NCBI GenBank assembly: GCA_029571215.1
Contig: JAKPTE010000022.1
Coordinates: 1-64,000 of the forward strand
DNA from: Bacteroidota bacterium
Lineage (GTDB): Bacteria > Bacteroidota > Bacteroidia > Bacteroidales > JAAYUG01
Direction: 5' to 3'
DNA length: 64,000 nucleotides
Position numbers and translations under genes: made by a program. Position 1 is the stretch's first letter. Every line of letters starts with the position of its first letter. Positions 7,093-16,233 of this stretch are shown piece by piece. Below the pieces are notes generated by a model that made no database searches, had not been told where the DNA came from, and worked only from the letters and a program-made list of their open reading frames with translations.

Positions 7093-8304
7093 ATGGCAGC
7101 CGTAAAAAACCACAAAGCAACAATCGGGATCCTCACCGGTGGTGGGGATGTACCCGGTTTGAACCCGGCCATCAGAGCTGTTACCATTCGTGCTCTCAGA
7201 GAGGGTTTTCAGGTAATAGGGTTGAAGCGGGGCTGGGCTGGTTTGATGGAAATTATTCCTGACAAGGAAGCGGACAATAGCGATAAATACATGGTGCTGA
7301 CGGAAGAAATTGTCAATAAAGCCGGCCGAACAGGAGGGACGTTTCTTCACACCAGCCGGACGAATCCTATTAATGTTAAAAAATCGGATGTCCCTGCTCA
7401 TCTAGCTGATAAATACAACAAGGATATCAACGATTTGACCGAGGATGTCATCAAGAACCTTGAATTTCTTGGTATTGACTACCTGATTCCCATCGGAGGC
7501 GATGATACCCTTAGCTATGCCGTGCATTTGTTCAAGAAAGGCGTACGGGTTATCGCCATTCCCAAAACCATGGACAATGATGTTCCCGGCACCGATTACT
7601 GTATCGGGTTCAGTACCTGTGTAACCCGCACCATAGAGCTAACCAATAAACTCAGGACTTCAGCCGGTTCGCATGAGCGGATCCTGGTGATGGAAGTTTT
7701 TGGCCGGTATGCGGGATTTACTGCCATGCTGCCTACCATGGCCGGGGCAGCCAACCGGTGTGTTATTCCTGAATACAAATTCGACATTGACCGGCTGGTG
7801 GAACTTCTGGTGGAAGACAGGAACCGCAATCCGAGCAAATATTCGGTCGTTCTGATTTCGGAAGGAGCAACGTTCAAAGGAATGGATGAAATGGTTTTCC
7901 AGAACAAGGAGACCGATGCTTTTGGCCATGCCAAACTGGGAGGGATAGGAGATATCGTTTCGGAGAAAATCAAGGAGCTTTCCAAAAAATATAATCATGG
8001 GAAGACGGTGGATGTTATTAACCAAAAGCTCGGATACCTTGTCCGGGGAGGTGATCCTGATGCCATCGATTCCATCGTTCCCATGGCGTATGGAAACCTC
8101 GCACTTGATCTTGTGCTGAAAGGAATTCACGGAAGGCTCATTGTGCTGCGCAACGGGAGGTACGACAATGCCCCGATTGATGTTGTAACCAGCACCAAAA
8201 AGCTGGTTGACGTGAACAGATTTTACAATACAGATCGCCTCAGGCCGCACTATAAAAGTTTTGAATTCCAGCCGCTGTTTATCATGACCGGAGGTTATTC
8301 ATAA
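7093..8304 (+). CDS. 6-phosphofructokinase, pyrophosphate-type active site (paralogue 2)
   Basis: A 403-residue cytosolic PFK from the ATG at 7093; an in-frame TTG at 7063 would add ten residues (IRNPKKIETM region) with no family support, so ATG is preferred. Motifs: GILTGGGDVPGLN at the donor loop, IGGDDT (134-139), PKTMDND (157-163), MEVFGRYAGFTA for sugar phosphate binding and RGGDPDAID near the C-terminus. As in the first copy, the second Asp of GGDD and the Lys of PKT point to pyrophosphate as phosphoryl donor. This copy is closer to the common bacterial clade II form. Its last 23 bp overlap the convergent YgbA-like gene. Confidence 0.92.
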   Translation: MAAVKNHKATIGILTGGGDVPGLNPAIRAVTIRALREGFQVIGLKRGWAGLMEIIPDKEADNSDKYMVLTEEIVNKAGRTGGTFLHTSRTNPINVKKSDVPAHLADKYNKDINDLTEDVIKNLEFLGIDYLIPIGGDDTLSYAVHLFKKGVRVIAIPKTMDNDVPGTDYCIGFSTCVTRTIELTNKLRTSAGSHERILVMEVFGRYAGFTAMLPTMAGAANRCVIPEYKFDIDRLVELLVEDRNRNPSKYSVVLISEGATFKGMDEMVFQNKETDAFGHAKLGGIGDIVSEKIKELSKKYNHGKTVDVINQKLGYLVRGGDPDAIDSIVPMAYGNLALDLVLKGIHGRLIVLRNGRYDNAPIDVVTSTKKLVDVNRFYNTDRLRPHYKSFEFQPLFIMTGGYS

Positions 8305-8632
8305 CCGGTTCGGTTCGCCGGGAAACAACAAGTTTCAGCCACAGATACCGGAGAGCCCTCAGGGGGTGGTGGGTGAGCATGCGCGGACCGGCAAATCGCA
8401 TTACCTGCCTAATCTGAGCACGCATAAGCGGTTTGTAACAATGAATTTTGCATTCGGAGCATACCGGTTTAATGGGATGAAGTACACACTTTTCAATTCG
8501 GGCGAAGGCATACCTTTGCAGCTGTGTGCATTCTGAACAAAGGGAAGGATTCCGATGAACAGCACGGCAGTACATACCGATCATTAAGGACACTGTTTCC
8601 CTTTCAAACCGGACCCTGTTTTCGTATCGCAT
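8282..8632 (-). CDS. YgbA-like protein (nitrous oxide-stimulated promoter family)
   Basis: A 116-residue Cys-rich protein. The pattern ERETVSLMIGMYCR, LCSECTQLQRYAFARIEKC, VCSECKIHCYKP and the closing MRAQIRQVMRFAGPRML matches the YgbA_NO family (PF11756). In E. coli ygbA belongs to the nitric-oxide-responsive NsrR regulon; the biochemical role is not established. The four or five conserved Cys suggest metal or Fe-S binding, which is inference. It is the second gene of a two-gene unit, 6 bp after a cupin, and its 3' end overlaps the end of the convergent PFK gene by 23 bp. Confidence 0.82.
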   Translation of the reverse strand: MRYENRVRFERETVSLMIGMYCRAVHRNPSLCSECTQLQRYAFARIEKCVLHPIKPVCSECKIHCYKPLMRAQIRQVMRFAGPRMLTHHPLRALRYLWLKLVVSRRTEPVMNNLRS

Positions 8633-8638
8633 CGTTTC

Positions 8639-8968
8639 TTACCCTCTAAGCATGGTGAGCAGCATTTTAAACTTCTCAACTGCTTTCACCGCATGTGGAA
8701 CATTGGCCGGCATGATGATAAATTCACCTGCAGAGAGCCTGAAGGGTACTTTGTTGATAAGAATCTCCCCGGTTCCGTCAATCACCTGCACACAGGCATC
8801 GTAGGGGGCAGAATGCTCGCTGAGTTCCTGGCCTTTGTCAAAAGCAAAGAGCGTTAGATTACCTGATCCTGATTTGTAAAGAATTTTGCTGACAATAGCC
8901 CCATCGGCATAGTTGGTTTCCTCTTGCAGGATAACCTTTTTTGATTTTTCAATTCCCTGTTGTTCCAT
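8639..8968 (-). CDS. Cupin-domain protein
   Basis: A 109-residue single-domain cupin. The two cupin motifs can be seen as GQELSEHSAPYDACVQVIDGTGEI and FIIMPANVPHAVKA: motif 1 has a His, an acidic residue is not obvious at the second position, and motif 2 keeps P-x-x-V-P-H. Such small cupins bind a metal and act as enzymes or sensors; the substrate cannot be deduced. It is the first gene of a unit with the YgbA-like protein, so a stress or nitrogen-oxide context is possible. No signal peptide. Confidence 0.75.
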   Translation of the reverse strand: MEQQGIEKSKKVILQEETNYADGAIVSKILYKSGSGNLTLFAFDKGQELSEHSAPYDACVQVIDGTGEILINKVPFRLSAGEFIIMPANVPHAVKAVEKFKMLLTMLRG

Positions 8969-9072
8969 AAGATCTTTATTACGATAAGTGTGCGTTTATT
9001 TGAAGGATAGAAGACAAAAAGGTAAATAAGTACGCTAATATAATAAATAGTTCTGGATTTCGCAAAATTTTA

Positions 9073-9080
9073 TAATCTTG
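9073..9080 (+). promoter_or_regulatory. Putative -7 box for the thioesterase-patB unit
   Basis: TAATCTTG, one mismatch from TAnnTTTG, lies 13 bp before the ATG at 9094, which would leave a very short leader. Confidence 0.35.
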
Positions 9081-9093
9081 TAAAAAAACCTGT

Positions 9094-9570
9094 ATGACGC
9101 GAAGCATTAATAATCCTTTCCGGGGAATGGAAGGGTATAATTGTTTTGGATGCAGTCCTGAAAATGCCTATGGTCTGAAGATGCATTTCGAAGAGGAGGG
9201 AGATGAGGTTGTGAGCCGGTGGAATCCTGACAAGAAGTTTCAGGGTTTTACCGGTGTATTGCATGGGGGTATCCAGGCCACTCTGATGGATGAACTGGCG
9301 AGCTGGTTTGTTTTCGCGAAGCTGGGAACTGCGGGTGTAACGGCACGAATGGAGGTAACCTATCATAAGCCGGTGAAGATCAGCAGAGGCCCGTTGGTAT
9401 TACGGGCGCGACTGTCGGAACAGAGGCACAGGCTTGCAGTTATGAAGGTAACCCTTACGGATGCAGAAGGTACGTTGTGTTCGGAAGCGGTGGTGGAATA
9501 TTTTCTTTTTCCGCCGGAGAAGGCCAGGCAGGAATTGTTATATCCCGGGCAGGAATACTTTCTGAGATAG
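9094..9570 (+). CDS. PaaI-type hotdog-fold thioesterase
   Basis: A 158-residue hotdog-fold protein. The central helix/active-site region reads GVLHGGIQATLMDELASW, which is the conserved HGG-x(6-8)-D(E/D) layout of PaaI/YbdB-like acyl-CoA thioesterases, and GYNCFGCSPENAYGL at the N-terminus is the CFxCG-type motif seen in a subset of these enzymes. It would hydrolyse an acyl-CoA or similar thioester in the cytosol; the acyl group is unknown. The stop is 6 bp before the next ATG, so it is probably co-transcribed with the PatB/MalY-like gene. Confidence 0.82.
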   Translation: MTRSINNPFRGMEGYNCFGCSPENAYGLKMHFEEEGDEVVSRWNPDKKFQGFTGVLHGGIQATLMDELASWFVFAKLGTAGVTARMEVTYHKPVKISRGPLVLRARLSEQRHRLAVMKVTLTDAEGTLCSEAVVEYFLFPPEKARQELLYPGQEYFLR

Positions 9571-9576
9571 AAAATA

Positions 9577-10764
9577 ATGAAAAAGTACGATTTTGACAGG
9601 ATCATTCCCCGCACCGGAACCAATTCGGTGAAGTACGACGGGGTATTGCCGACGTTTGGTTCAGAAGATGTGGTACCCCTCTGGGTGGCTGATATGGATT
9701 TCCGTTGTCCGGAGCCTGTAGTGGAAGCTTTACGGAAGCGGGTTGATCATGGAATTTATGGCTATACTTTTATTCCCGAAAGTTACTATGAATCACTGGC
9801 CGGGTGGCTGGAGAAGAGGTATCAATGGGTTATCAGCAGGGAGTGGGTTGTATTTTCCCCGGGTGTGGTTGCGGCGCTTCATCTTGCCGTAAATGCATTC
9901 ACCCGGCCCGGTGACGGCGTCATTGTTCAGCCCCCCGTTTATTTTCCTTTCTTTTCGGCGGTAAAGGAGAACGACCGTCGGTTGATTTATAACAGGCTGA
10001 AGCGGGAGGGTTCCCGTTATACAATTGACTGGGATGATCTGAGGGAGAAAGCCGGCATGGGAGCCCGGATGCTGCTATTCTGCCATCCGCACAACCCCGT
10101 AGGTCGTTGCTGGACGGCCGGTGAACTGGAAACACTGGCAGAAATCTGTCAAGAGTATGATCTGCTTCTGCTTTCGGATGAGATTCATGCAGATCTGACC
10201 CTGCCCGGTTTCAGCCATCTGCCAATGGCGGCACTGAACAGGGAAATTGCCGGTCGCACCATAACCTGCGTATCGGCGAGCAAAACATTTAATCTGGCCG
10301 GTCTTGCCACTTCGGCTGTAATCATCAGCAACGACGGATTGAGGGAGAAATTTCAGTTATTTTGCAAGAAAGTGCACACGGGGACGGGGAATTTGTTTGG
10401 TTATGTTGCTGCGGAAGCAGCCTACAGGTATGGAGAGGAATGGCTGAACCAGTTGCTGGAATATCTTTCTGAGAACATTATGTTTGCCCGGGATTTTTTC
10501 CGGAAATACATCCCGGCAATTGAACCCATACCCACGGAAGCAACCTATCTGATGTGGCTTGATTGCAGAAAACTTGGGTTTTCATCGGATGAGCTCGGTG
10601 ATTTCATGGTAAAACAGGCTGGAATCGGACTCAACAATGGAGCAATGTTTGGGCCTGGCGGAGAAGGTTTTATGCGGCTCAATGTGGCTTGTCCAAGGGC
10701 TTTGCTCGAAAAGGCACTTACCAGATTGCGCAGGGCGATTGATGATCATTCCAGTATCCGATAA
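9577..10764 (+). CDS. PatB/MalY-type cystathionine beta-lyase (PLP, fold type I)
   Basis: A 395-residue aminotransferase-fold enzyme of the MalY/PatB group, which cleaves C-S bonds of cystathionine or cysteine conjugates. Diagnostic features are the N-terminal FDRIIPRTGTNSVKYD, PLWVADMDF, CHPHNPVGR, LLSDEIHADL and the PLP lysine in SASKTFNLAGL. Length is normal for the group. MalY also acts as a regulator in E. coli, but that role is not expected to follow from sequence. Cotranscription with a thioesterase suggests sulfur or thiol metabolism, which is inference. Confidence 0.88.
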   Translation: MKKYDFDRIIPRTGTNSVKYDGVLPTFGSEDVVPLWVADMDFRCPEPVVEALRKRVDHGIYGYTFIPESYYESLAGWLEKRYQWVISREWVVFSPGVVAALHLAVNAFTRPGDGVIVQPPVYFPFFSAVKENDRRLIYNRLKREGSRYTIDWDDLREKAGMGARMLLFCHPHNPVGRCWTAGELETLAEICQEYDLLLLSDEIHADLTLPGFSHLPMAALNREIAGRTITCVSASKTFNLAGLATSAVIISNDGLREKFQLFCKKVHTGTGNLFGYVAAEAAYRYGEEWLNQLLEYLSENIMFARDFFRKYIPAIEPIPTEATYLMWLDCRKLGFSSDELGDFMVKQAGIGLNNGAMFGPGGEGFMRLNVACPRALLEKALTRLRRAIDDHSSIR

Positions 10765-10777
10765 AGGGATTTTCTTG

Positions 10778-10785
10778 TATCTTTG
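10778..10785 (+). promoter_or_regulatory. Putative -7 box upstream of the HAMP-GAF sensor
   Basis: TATCTTTG matches TAnnTTTG exactly and lies 97 bp before the ATG at 10883. No -33 TTTG is seen at 19-21 bp upstream. Confidence 0.5.
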
Positions 10786-10882
10786 ATAGGATAGAGCTGG
10801 TAGAGAATGGCGCCTGATTGTTAAAACAAAAGAACAGGCAGTAACCGATAAAATGTAAAACTTGCCGACTAATCTCTGAAGT

Positions 10883-12457
10883 ATGAAAGTGCGTTTTCCG
10901 GTAGGTCTGAAACTTGCTCTTGCGTTCGTGACAGCAGGCATTTTTGTTCTTGTGTGGTTTGGGTCGGTACACAGGATTTATCTGACGCTGAAAAGGAATG
11001 ACCAATGTATTACCCGGGGGCTGGTTCCTCTCCAAATGGGCATAACCGAGCTGAGGTATGCTCTTCTGCAGGGCAAACTGCTTGTCCCGGAAAGGGAAAT
11101 CGGTAATTCTCCGGAACATCAGGTTAAGGAACTTCCCGTACAGAATGAAGAAAACGTTCGGCTCATCCTGCTCAGGATGAAACTGGCTGCGGATGAAACA
11201 GACCAGGAGATTAAGGAATCGTTTGATAGGATTTCCCATTTTATTCAGGATTCGGTTGTTCAGGTGAAAAGGATTGTGGATGGAAGTATAAGCATGGCAG
11301 AGGGTTACGACGTCGCAAGGGAAAAACTGAACCCTTTTTCCGTGATGGTTGAAGCGAAATACCATCAGCTGATGGAAGAACAATCATTTCTATATAGGAA
11401 ATTCAATCGGACGAATCTGTTTTTTCTCCTTATGTTCCTTTTGTTGCTAGCAAGTGCCGGAGTTTTTCTCATGGTTTATTTTATCAGGCCTCTGTTGGTT
11501 GTGACGGAAGTATTGGAGGAAATGGGAAAAGGAGTCATTCCCGATGCGACATTGCCGCAAATGAGAGATGAAATAGGAGTAATGGCTGGTGCAGTGCAGA
11601 AACTTATCAGGGTAATGCAAAATATTACAAAGTTTTCGCAGGAAGTCGGGAAAGGGAATTTCTCCATCTCTTATGAACCCCTCAGCGAAAAAGATATGTT
11701 GGGGCATGCTCTTATCAGCATGCGCGATGAACTTAGGATGGCTGCAGAGGAAGAAGAGAAAAGGAAGAAAGAAGATGAACAGCGGAATTGGGCGGCCAGA
11801 GGCCTTGCCTTGTTTGGCGATATTTTGCGAAAAAACAGTAATGATTTGCAGAACCTTGCCCGGCAGGCGATCAGTCATCTGGTGCGGTATGTAGGGGCAA
11901 ATCAGGGTGCGCTGTTCACGGTTGAGGAAGATTCTGCCGGGGAACAATATCTTATTGTCCGGGGTGCTTATGCATATGGACGGGACAAGCTGCTGGAAAA
12001 AACCTTTGCACCGGGCGAGGGGCTTGTTGGACGGTGTGCACTGGAAAGAGAAACGATTTATCTTACGGAAATACCGGAAGATTATATTCAAATTACTTCC
12101 GGAATTGGACAGGCATTGCCTCGTGTACTTTTGCTCGTTCCGATGATAGCAGGTGATGTTTTGTATGGTGTAATTGAGCTGGCTTCGTTCCGGCTTCTGG
12201 AACCCTATGAAAGAGAATTCATTGAAGATGTGGCCGAAAGCATTGCTGTGACCATTTCATCGGTCAGGTCTAACATGCAGACGGCCTATCTTCTGGAACA
12301 ATCGAGGCAACAGGCAGAAGAGATGGCAGCCCAGGAAGAAGAGATGCGGCAGAATATGGAAGAACTCAGAGCTACACAGGAACAGTATGAACGGCGTGAG
12401 AATGAACTACTTCAGCAAGTATATACCCTCCGCAAGAGGCTCAAGGGAGAAGAGTAA
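10883..12457 (+). CDS. Membrane sensor with HAMP and GAF domains, no output domain
   Basis: A 524-residue protein: a first transmembrane helix at about 9-29, a periplasmic helical segment of about 145 residues, a second transmembrane helix at about 175-197 (FLLMFLLLLASAGVFLMVYF), a HAMP segment starting FIRPLLVVTEVLEEMGKG, a second HAMP-like helix pair, a GAF domain at about 315-465 (SHLVRYVGANQGALF, FAPGEGLVGRCA) and a C-terminal coiled coil. It has chemoreceptor-like architecture but no MCP signalling domain, histidine kinase, GGDEF or phosphatase. It probably signals through the coiled coil to a partner. It stands alone, 118 bp after patB and convergent with trkH. Confidence 0.75.
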   Translation: MKVRFPVGLKLALAFVTAGIFVLVWFGSVHRIYLTLKRNDQCITRGLVPLQMGITELRYALLQGKLLVPEREIGNSPEHQVKELPVQNEENVRLILLRMKLAADETDQEIKESFDRISHFIQDSVVQVKRIVDGSISMAEGYDVAREKLNPFSVMVEAKYHQLMEEQSFLYRKFNRTNLFFLLMFLLLLASAGVFLMVYFIRPLLVVTEVLEEMGKGVIPDATLPQMRDEIGVMAGAVQKLIRVMQNITKFSQEVGKGNFSISYEPLSEKDMLGHALISMRDELRMAAEEEEKRKKEDEQRNWAARGLALFGDILRKNSNDLQNLARQAISHLVRYVGANQGALFTVEEDSAGEQYLIVRGAYAYGRDKLLEKTFAPGEGLVGRCALERETIYLTEIPEDYIQITSGIGQALPRVLLLVPMIAGDVLYGVIELASFRLLEPYEREFIEDVAESIAVTISSVRSNMQTAYLLEQSRQQAEEMAAQEEEMRQNMEELRATQEQYERRENELLQQVYTLRKRLKGEE

Positions 12458-12487
12458 AAAAGTGTTCAACCCTGAGATTTAAGCAAA

Positions 12488-14302
12488 TCAACCTATCTGC
12501 AAATAAGTGGTCGCGTATTTGTATTTGGTATAAAGAACCTTACGGCTAAATATCAGCGCAAGGGTAAGCGTACCTATTCTTCCCACAAACATAGTGAAGA
12601 TGATGATAATTTTGCCGACTTCCGAGAGGAGCGGCGTTATTCCTGTACTCAGACCAACCGTGCCAAAGGCTGAAATTTCCTCAAAAGCAAGTTGAAGGAA
12701 ACTCTTGTCAGGTTCGGTAATGGTAAGCAACAAGGTTGAAATAAAAATAAGCGACATGGAAAACAGGACAATGGCATAAGCCTTTCCAACCGATTCCTCG
12801 CGGATGGATTGGCGGAAAAATTCTATGGTTTTTTTTCCCGAGATAGTTGCCAGGGCCGACTTAACGATGACCGCAAACGTGGTGGTTTTAATACCTCCTC
12901 CCGTGGAACCTGGCGAAGCGCCAATAAACATGAGGAACATGAGGATAAGAAGAGTAGGTGTAAGAAGATGGGAAAAGTCGACGGTATTGAATCCCGCCGT
13001 TCGTGGTGTTATCGATTGAAAAAGGCAGGTGACGATGGTTTCGAAGAGGCCCATCCCCTTCAGAGTGTTGTTCTTTTCAAAAAGATAAAACATGACGGCA
13101 CCGAAGAGAATAAGTGCAAGCGAGGTAAACAACACAATTTTTGTATTGACTGATATTCTCTTCCATGGGTTTCTGATCCGCTCCCGGATGCTTCTGATGC
13201 TGATGAGATCTTCCAGAGCAAGAAATCCCAATCCCCCGAGGAAAATCAACAGGGCGATAACGATGTGCAGATACCAGGCGTTCCGGACGACAGGTTCGTA
13301 TAAGCCGTTCGGGAAGAGGGAAAATCCTGCATTGTTGAAGGCCGAAATGGCATGAAAAACGGAAAAGAATATTTTCTGCCCGTTATCCTCGAACAGAACA
13401 TTGTTTCCCCAAACAAAGTAAATGAAGAAACAACCGATGGCCTCGATGGTAATACTGAAGTAAAAAATACGCCGGAGAAGATCCCTGGTATCAGAAAATC
13501 CTTCAACACTCAGAAGTTCTTTCAAAAGCGACTGATACCGCAGGCTGGTCGACTGTCGGTACAGGGTGGCAAAAAAGGTAGCAAACGAAATAATGTTCAA
13601 TCCGCCCAACTGGATAAGCAGCATAATCACCACCTGTCCTTTAACTGTGAAGAAGGAGGCTGTATCAACTACCGTAAGCCCTGTAACACAACTGGCGCTT
13701 GTGGCGGTAAAGATTGCGTCAATCAGGCTGATGTGATGGGACGTTGTCATTTCGGGCAGGAGGAGGAGAATGGTGCCCATTGCAATAAGAAGGATGAATG
13801 ACAGGGCGAGCAACTGGGCCGGTCCGATATGAGCCTGTGCTATGAAACGACTGCCGCGTCCCAGTTCCAGTGCAAAGATGATGAAGAAATAAAGCTGAAT
13901 AAAGATGACAGTATAGGAGGAAAGCATTTCCACACTCAGGTTCTCCTGAAAGAATTGCTGCACGCTGTTTCTGAAAAACAGATACAACAGTATCAGGATC
14001 ATGAGGAAAAACATGATAAACGATTCAAACATATTCTGACGGATGAACTGTCTCCAGTCAAGACTGAGAAACAGTTTGATCCAGTATTTGATGAGGTAAA
14101 ACAGGAGGCTTGCCTGAATGATTTCGCGGGTTATGCGGACTGATTCGGAGGTTTTCGGGAATCCGTAAAGATACAGGATGCTGACAATGGCCGAGGTGGC
14201 TACCAGCATTCCGATGATTCGCAACGTAGTGAGGATTTTCTGCCGGTTATCGTATATGGCTAAGCGCAGATTTTCTCTCCACCTGAAAAAAAAAGACAGC
14301 AT
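12488..14302 (-). CDS. trkH: TrkH/KtrB-family potassium uptake channel subunit
   Basis: An inner-membrane K+ translocation subunit of 604 aa. Four K+-filter loops can be followed, each with a conserved Gly: ATSASCVTGLTVVDT, AFNNAGFSLF, TPRTAGFNTVD and FGTVGLSTGI. An N-terminal extension of about 150 residues carries four additional hydrophobic helices before the channel core, as in several Bacteroidota homologues. The subunit is regulated by the cytosolic TrkA/KtrA protein, which is encoded directly upstream with a 15-bp gap, so the two form one operon. It ends 30 bp from the convergent sensor gene. Confidence 0.92.
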   Translation of the reverse strand: MLSFFFRWRENLRLAIYDNRQKILTTLRIIGMLVATSAIVSILYLYGFPKTSESVRITREIIQASLLFYLIKYWIKLFLSLDWRQFIRQNMFESFIMFFLMILILLYLFFRNSVQQFFQENLSVEMLSSYTVIFIQLYFFIIFALELGRGSRFIAQAHIGPAQLLALSFILLIAMGTILLLLPEMTTSHHISLIDAIFTATSASCVTGLTVVDTASFFTVKGQVVIMLLIQLGGLNIISFATFFATLYRQSTSLRYQSLLKELLSVEGFSDTRDLLRRIFYFSITIEAIGCFFIYFVWGNNVLFEDNGQKIFFSVFHAISAFNNAGFSLFPNGLYEPVVRNAWYLHIVIALLIFLGGLGFLALEDLISIRSIRERIRNPWKRISVNTKIVLFTSLALILFGAVMFYLFEKNNTLKGMGLFETIVTCLFQSITPRTAGFNTVDFSHLLTPTLLILMFLMFIGASPGSTGGGIKTTTFAVIVKSALATISGKKTIEFFRQSIREESVGKAYAIVLFSMSLIFISTLLLTITEPDKSFLQLAFEEISAFGTVGLSTGITPLLSEVGKIIIIFTMFVGRIGTLTLALIFSRKVLYTKYKYATTYLQIG

Positions 14303-14317
14303 GAAGTTGATAAGAAA

Positions 14318-15013
14318 TTAGGAATTTACCTCAATAAAACGCTCAATATCAGGCTCTTTACCAAAAACTACCAGAAAGTCCTGTTCCTGTATGATGGTCT
14401 GCGAACCGGGTACGCCTTTGATGTGATGTTCGGAATACATTTCAGTATCCTTGAGAATTTCTTCAACGTGCTTTAGTGTGACAAGGCTGATATGGTATTT
14501 GTCCCGGAACCTGACTTCCTCCACGGTTTTTCCGATGATGTTCTTTGGGGTTTTGATTTCGGCGATGCGGTATTCATCGGGAAGCTGGAGATAGGAGACA
14601 AGTGACGGGTTGATAAGGCGCTCAGCGACAAGAGTGCCCACTTCTTCCTCGGGCTGGAAGATTTCGGTTATACCGAGTTTTTCCAGGATGATTCGCTGAC
14701 GCCGGCCGCTGGCCCGGGCGATGATCCGTTTTATACCCAGTTCCTGCAAGGCCACTACGGAAAGCAGCAGGTGTTCAAAGTCGTTGCCAATGGCAACCAC
14801 TACCCCGTCAAAATCCTGCAGATTCTGGGAAGCAAGGGCCTTTTTATCGATCGCATCCAGGGCAATGGCATAGGCAACATCGGCTGAAACAACATCCACC
14901 CGTTCCTGATCCAAATCGATTGCCAGCACTTCGGCTCCGTTTTTTGAAAGAGCGCGGGCTATGGAGGTCCCGAACCGGCCAAGCCCGATGACTGCAAATT
15001 TGTTTGCTGCCAT
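14318..15013 (-). CDS. trkA: TrkA/KtrA-family potassium uptake regulatory subunit
   Basis: A 231-residue cytosolic RCK protein that gates the adjacent TrkH channel according to nucleotide binding. The N-terminal Rossmann domain has FAVIGLGRFGTSIARAL and the acidic residue at the end of beta-2 (LAIDLDQERV); a C-terminal RCK_C domain follows from about residue 140. I chose the ATG at 15011-15013. An in-frame ATG at 15037 would add MFAFFAKN, but the -7 box at 15035-15042 implies a transcript start downstream of it, and the family starts at the shorter position. Confidence 0.92.
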   Translation of the reverse strand: MAANKFAVIGLGRFGTSIARALSKNGAEVLAIDLDQERVDVVSADVAYAIALDAIDKKALASQNLQDFDGVVVAIGNDFEHLLLSVVALQELGIKRIIARASGRRQRIILEKLGITEIFQPEEEVGTLVAERLINPSLVSYLQLPDEYRIAEIKTPKNIIGKTVEEVRFRDKYHISLVTLKHVEEILKDTEMYSEHHIKGVPGSQTIIQEQDFLVVFGKEPDIERFIEVNS

Positions 15014-15034
15014 ATTTTTAGCAAAAAAAGCAAA

Positions 15035-15042
15035 CAAAGGTA
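15035..15042 (-). promoter_or_regulatory. -7 box of the trkA-trkH operon
   Basis: TACCTTTG on the minus strand is an exact TAnnTTTG match. A start of transcription about 7 bp downstream places the ATG at 15013 in a short leader and excludes the upstream ATG at 15037. Confidence 0.6.
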
Positions 15043-15129
15043 TAACTTTTCCTGTTACATTGCGTTTTGGAGCAAAAGGAAGAGAAAAATTTGTAGTAAA
15101 TTCATTGCTAATAATTTAAAGTTCCGGTT

Positions 15130-16233
15130 ATGAAAGGAGAATTAAAAATAAGGAATCGGGAGCAATGCAATTTTGATTGTATCTCGCTTGGAGAAGTGAT
15201 GCTGCGGTTTGACCCTGGTGATGGAAGGATACGGACTGCCCGTTCGTTCAGGGTATGGGAAGGAGGAGGGGAATACAATGTGAGCCGCGGACTTAGGAAA
15301 TGTTTCGGGTTGAGGACGGCAGTTGTGACGGCCCTTGCCGACAATGAAGTAGGGCATCTGGTTGAAGATTTCATCCTGCAGGGCGGTGTTGACGTTTCTT
15401 TTATCCGGTGGGTTCCCTATGACGGGGTAGGTCGCACGGTGCGGAATGGTTTGAATTTTACCGAGCGCGGCTACGGCATCCGCGGGGCTGTGGGAGTGTC
15501 AGACCGTGGTCATACTGCCGCTTCCCTTATGAAGAAAGGGGATATTGACTGGGACTATATTTTTGGTACTCTTGGCGTGCGTTGGTTTCACACAGGGGGT
15601 ATTTTTGCAGCACTTTCTGAAACCACGCCAGGAGTTGTTGAAGAAGCCATGCAGGCCGCACACCGTTATGGCACCGTGGTTTCGTATGATCTGAATTACC
15701 GGCCGTCGTTATGGAAGGCAACAGGCGGGCTTGAAAAGGCGCGTGAAGTGAACAGACGTCTTGCTCCGCTGGTTGACGTGATGATTGGTAATGAGGAGGA
15801 CTTTACCGCCTGCCTTGGATATGAAGTGGAAGGGGTTGATGAAAATCTGTCATCGCTTGATACGGCCGGATTCAAAAAGATGATTGAAAGGGCCGTGCGG
15901 GATTATCCCAATTTTAAAATCATTGCTACCACCTTGCGAACGGTTAAAACGGCTACCGTTAATTCATGGGGGGCTATCTGTTATGCAGGCGGAGAGTTTT
16001 ATGAAGCACCCGTGATGGAAAATCTTGAAATCTATGACCGGGTGGGAGGTGGAGACAGTTTCGCATCCGGATTGATTTATGCTTTCCTGGAGGGTAAGGA
16101 TCCGCAGCTTGCCGTGGCATACGGAGCTGCTCATGGTGCCCTGGCCATGACGACTCCCGGAGATACCTCCATGGCTACCCTTGCAGAGGTGGAGAAAATT
16201 GTAAAAGGAGGAAGCGCCAGGATTGTTCGTTAG
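15130..16233 (+). CDS. PfkB-family sugar kinase, 2-dehydro-3-deoxygluconokinase-like
   Basis: A 367-residue ribokinase-fold kinase. The N-terminal [15 protein letters not shown] and [14 protein letters not shown] sections and the C-terminal PfkB signature [17 protein letters not shown] are clear; the Asp of GGGD is the catalytic base. The overall pattern is closest to KdgK, which phosphorylates 2-keto-3-deoxygluconate in Entner-Doudoroff/hexuronate catabolism, but no other KDG gene lies nearby and the substrate is therefore uncertain. Its TAG overlaps the convergent comM stop by 3 bp. Start at the ATG 15130; a later start is less likely because the chain before ISLGE is already short. Confidence 0.78.
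   Translation: MKGELKIRNREQCNFDCISLGEVMLRFDPGDGRIRTARSFRVWEGGGEYNVSRGLRKCFGLRTAVVTALADNEVGHLVEDFILQGGVDVSFIRWVPYDGVGRTVRNGLNFTERGYGIRGAVGVSDRGHTAASLMKKGDIDWDYIFGTLGVRWFHTGGIFAALSETTPGVVEEAMQAAHRYGTVVSYDLNYRPSLWKATGGLEKAREVNRRLAPLVDVMIGNEEDFTACLGYEVEGVDENLSSLDTAGFKKMIERAVRDYPNFKIIATTLRTVKTATVNSWGAICYAGGEFYEAPVMENLEIYDRVGGGDSFASGLIYAFLEGKDPQLAVAYGAAHGALAMTTPGDTSMATLAEVEKIVKGGSARIVR

Noticed and set aside
14318-15037. trkA start at 15037
   Set aside because: The -7 box at 15035-15042 would then lie in the gene, and the added MFAFFAKN is not seen in the family.
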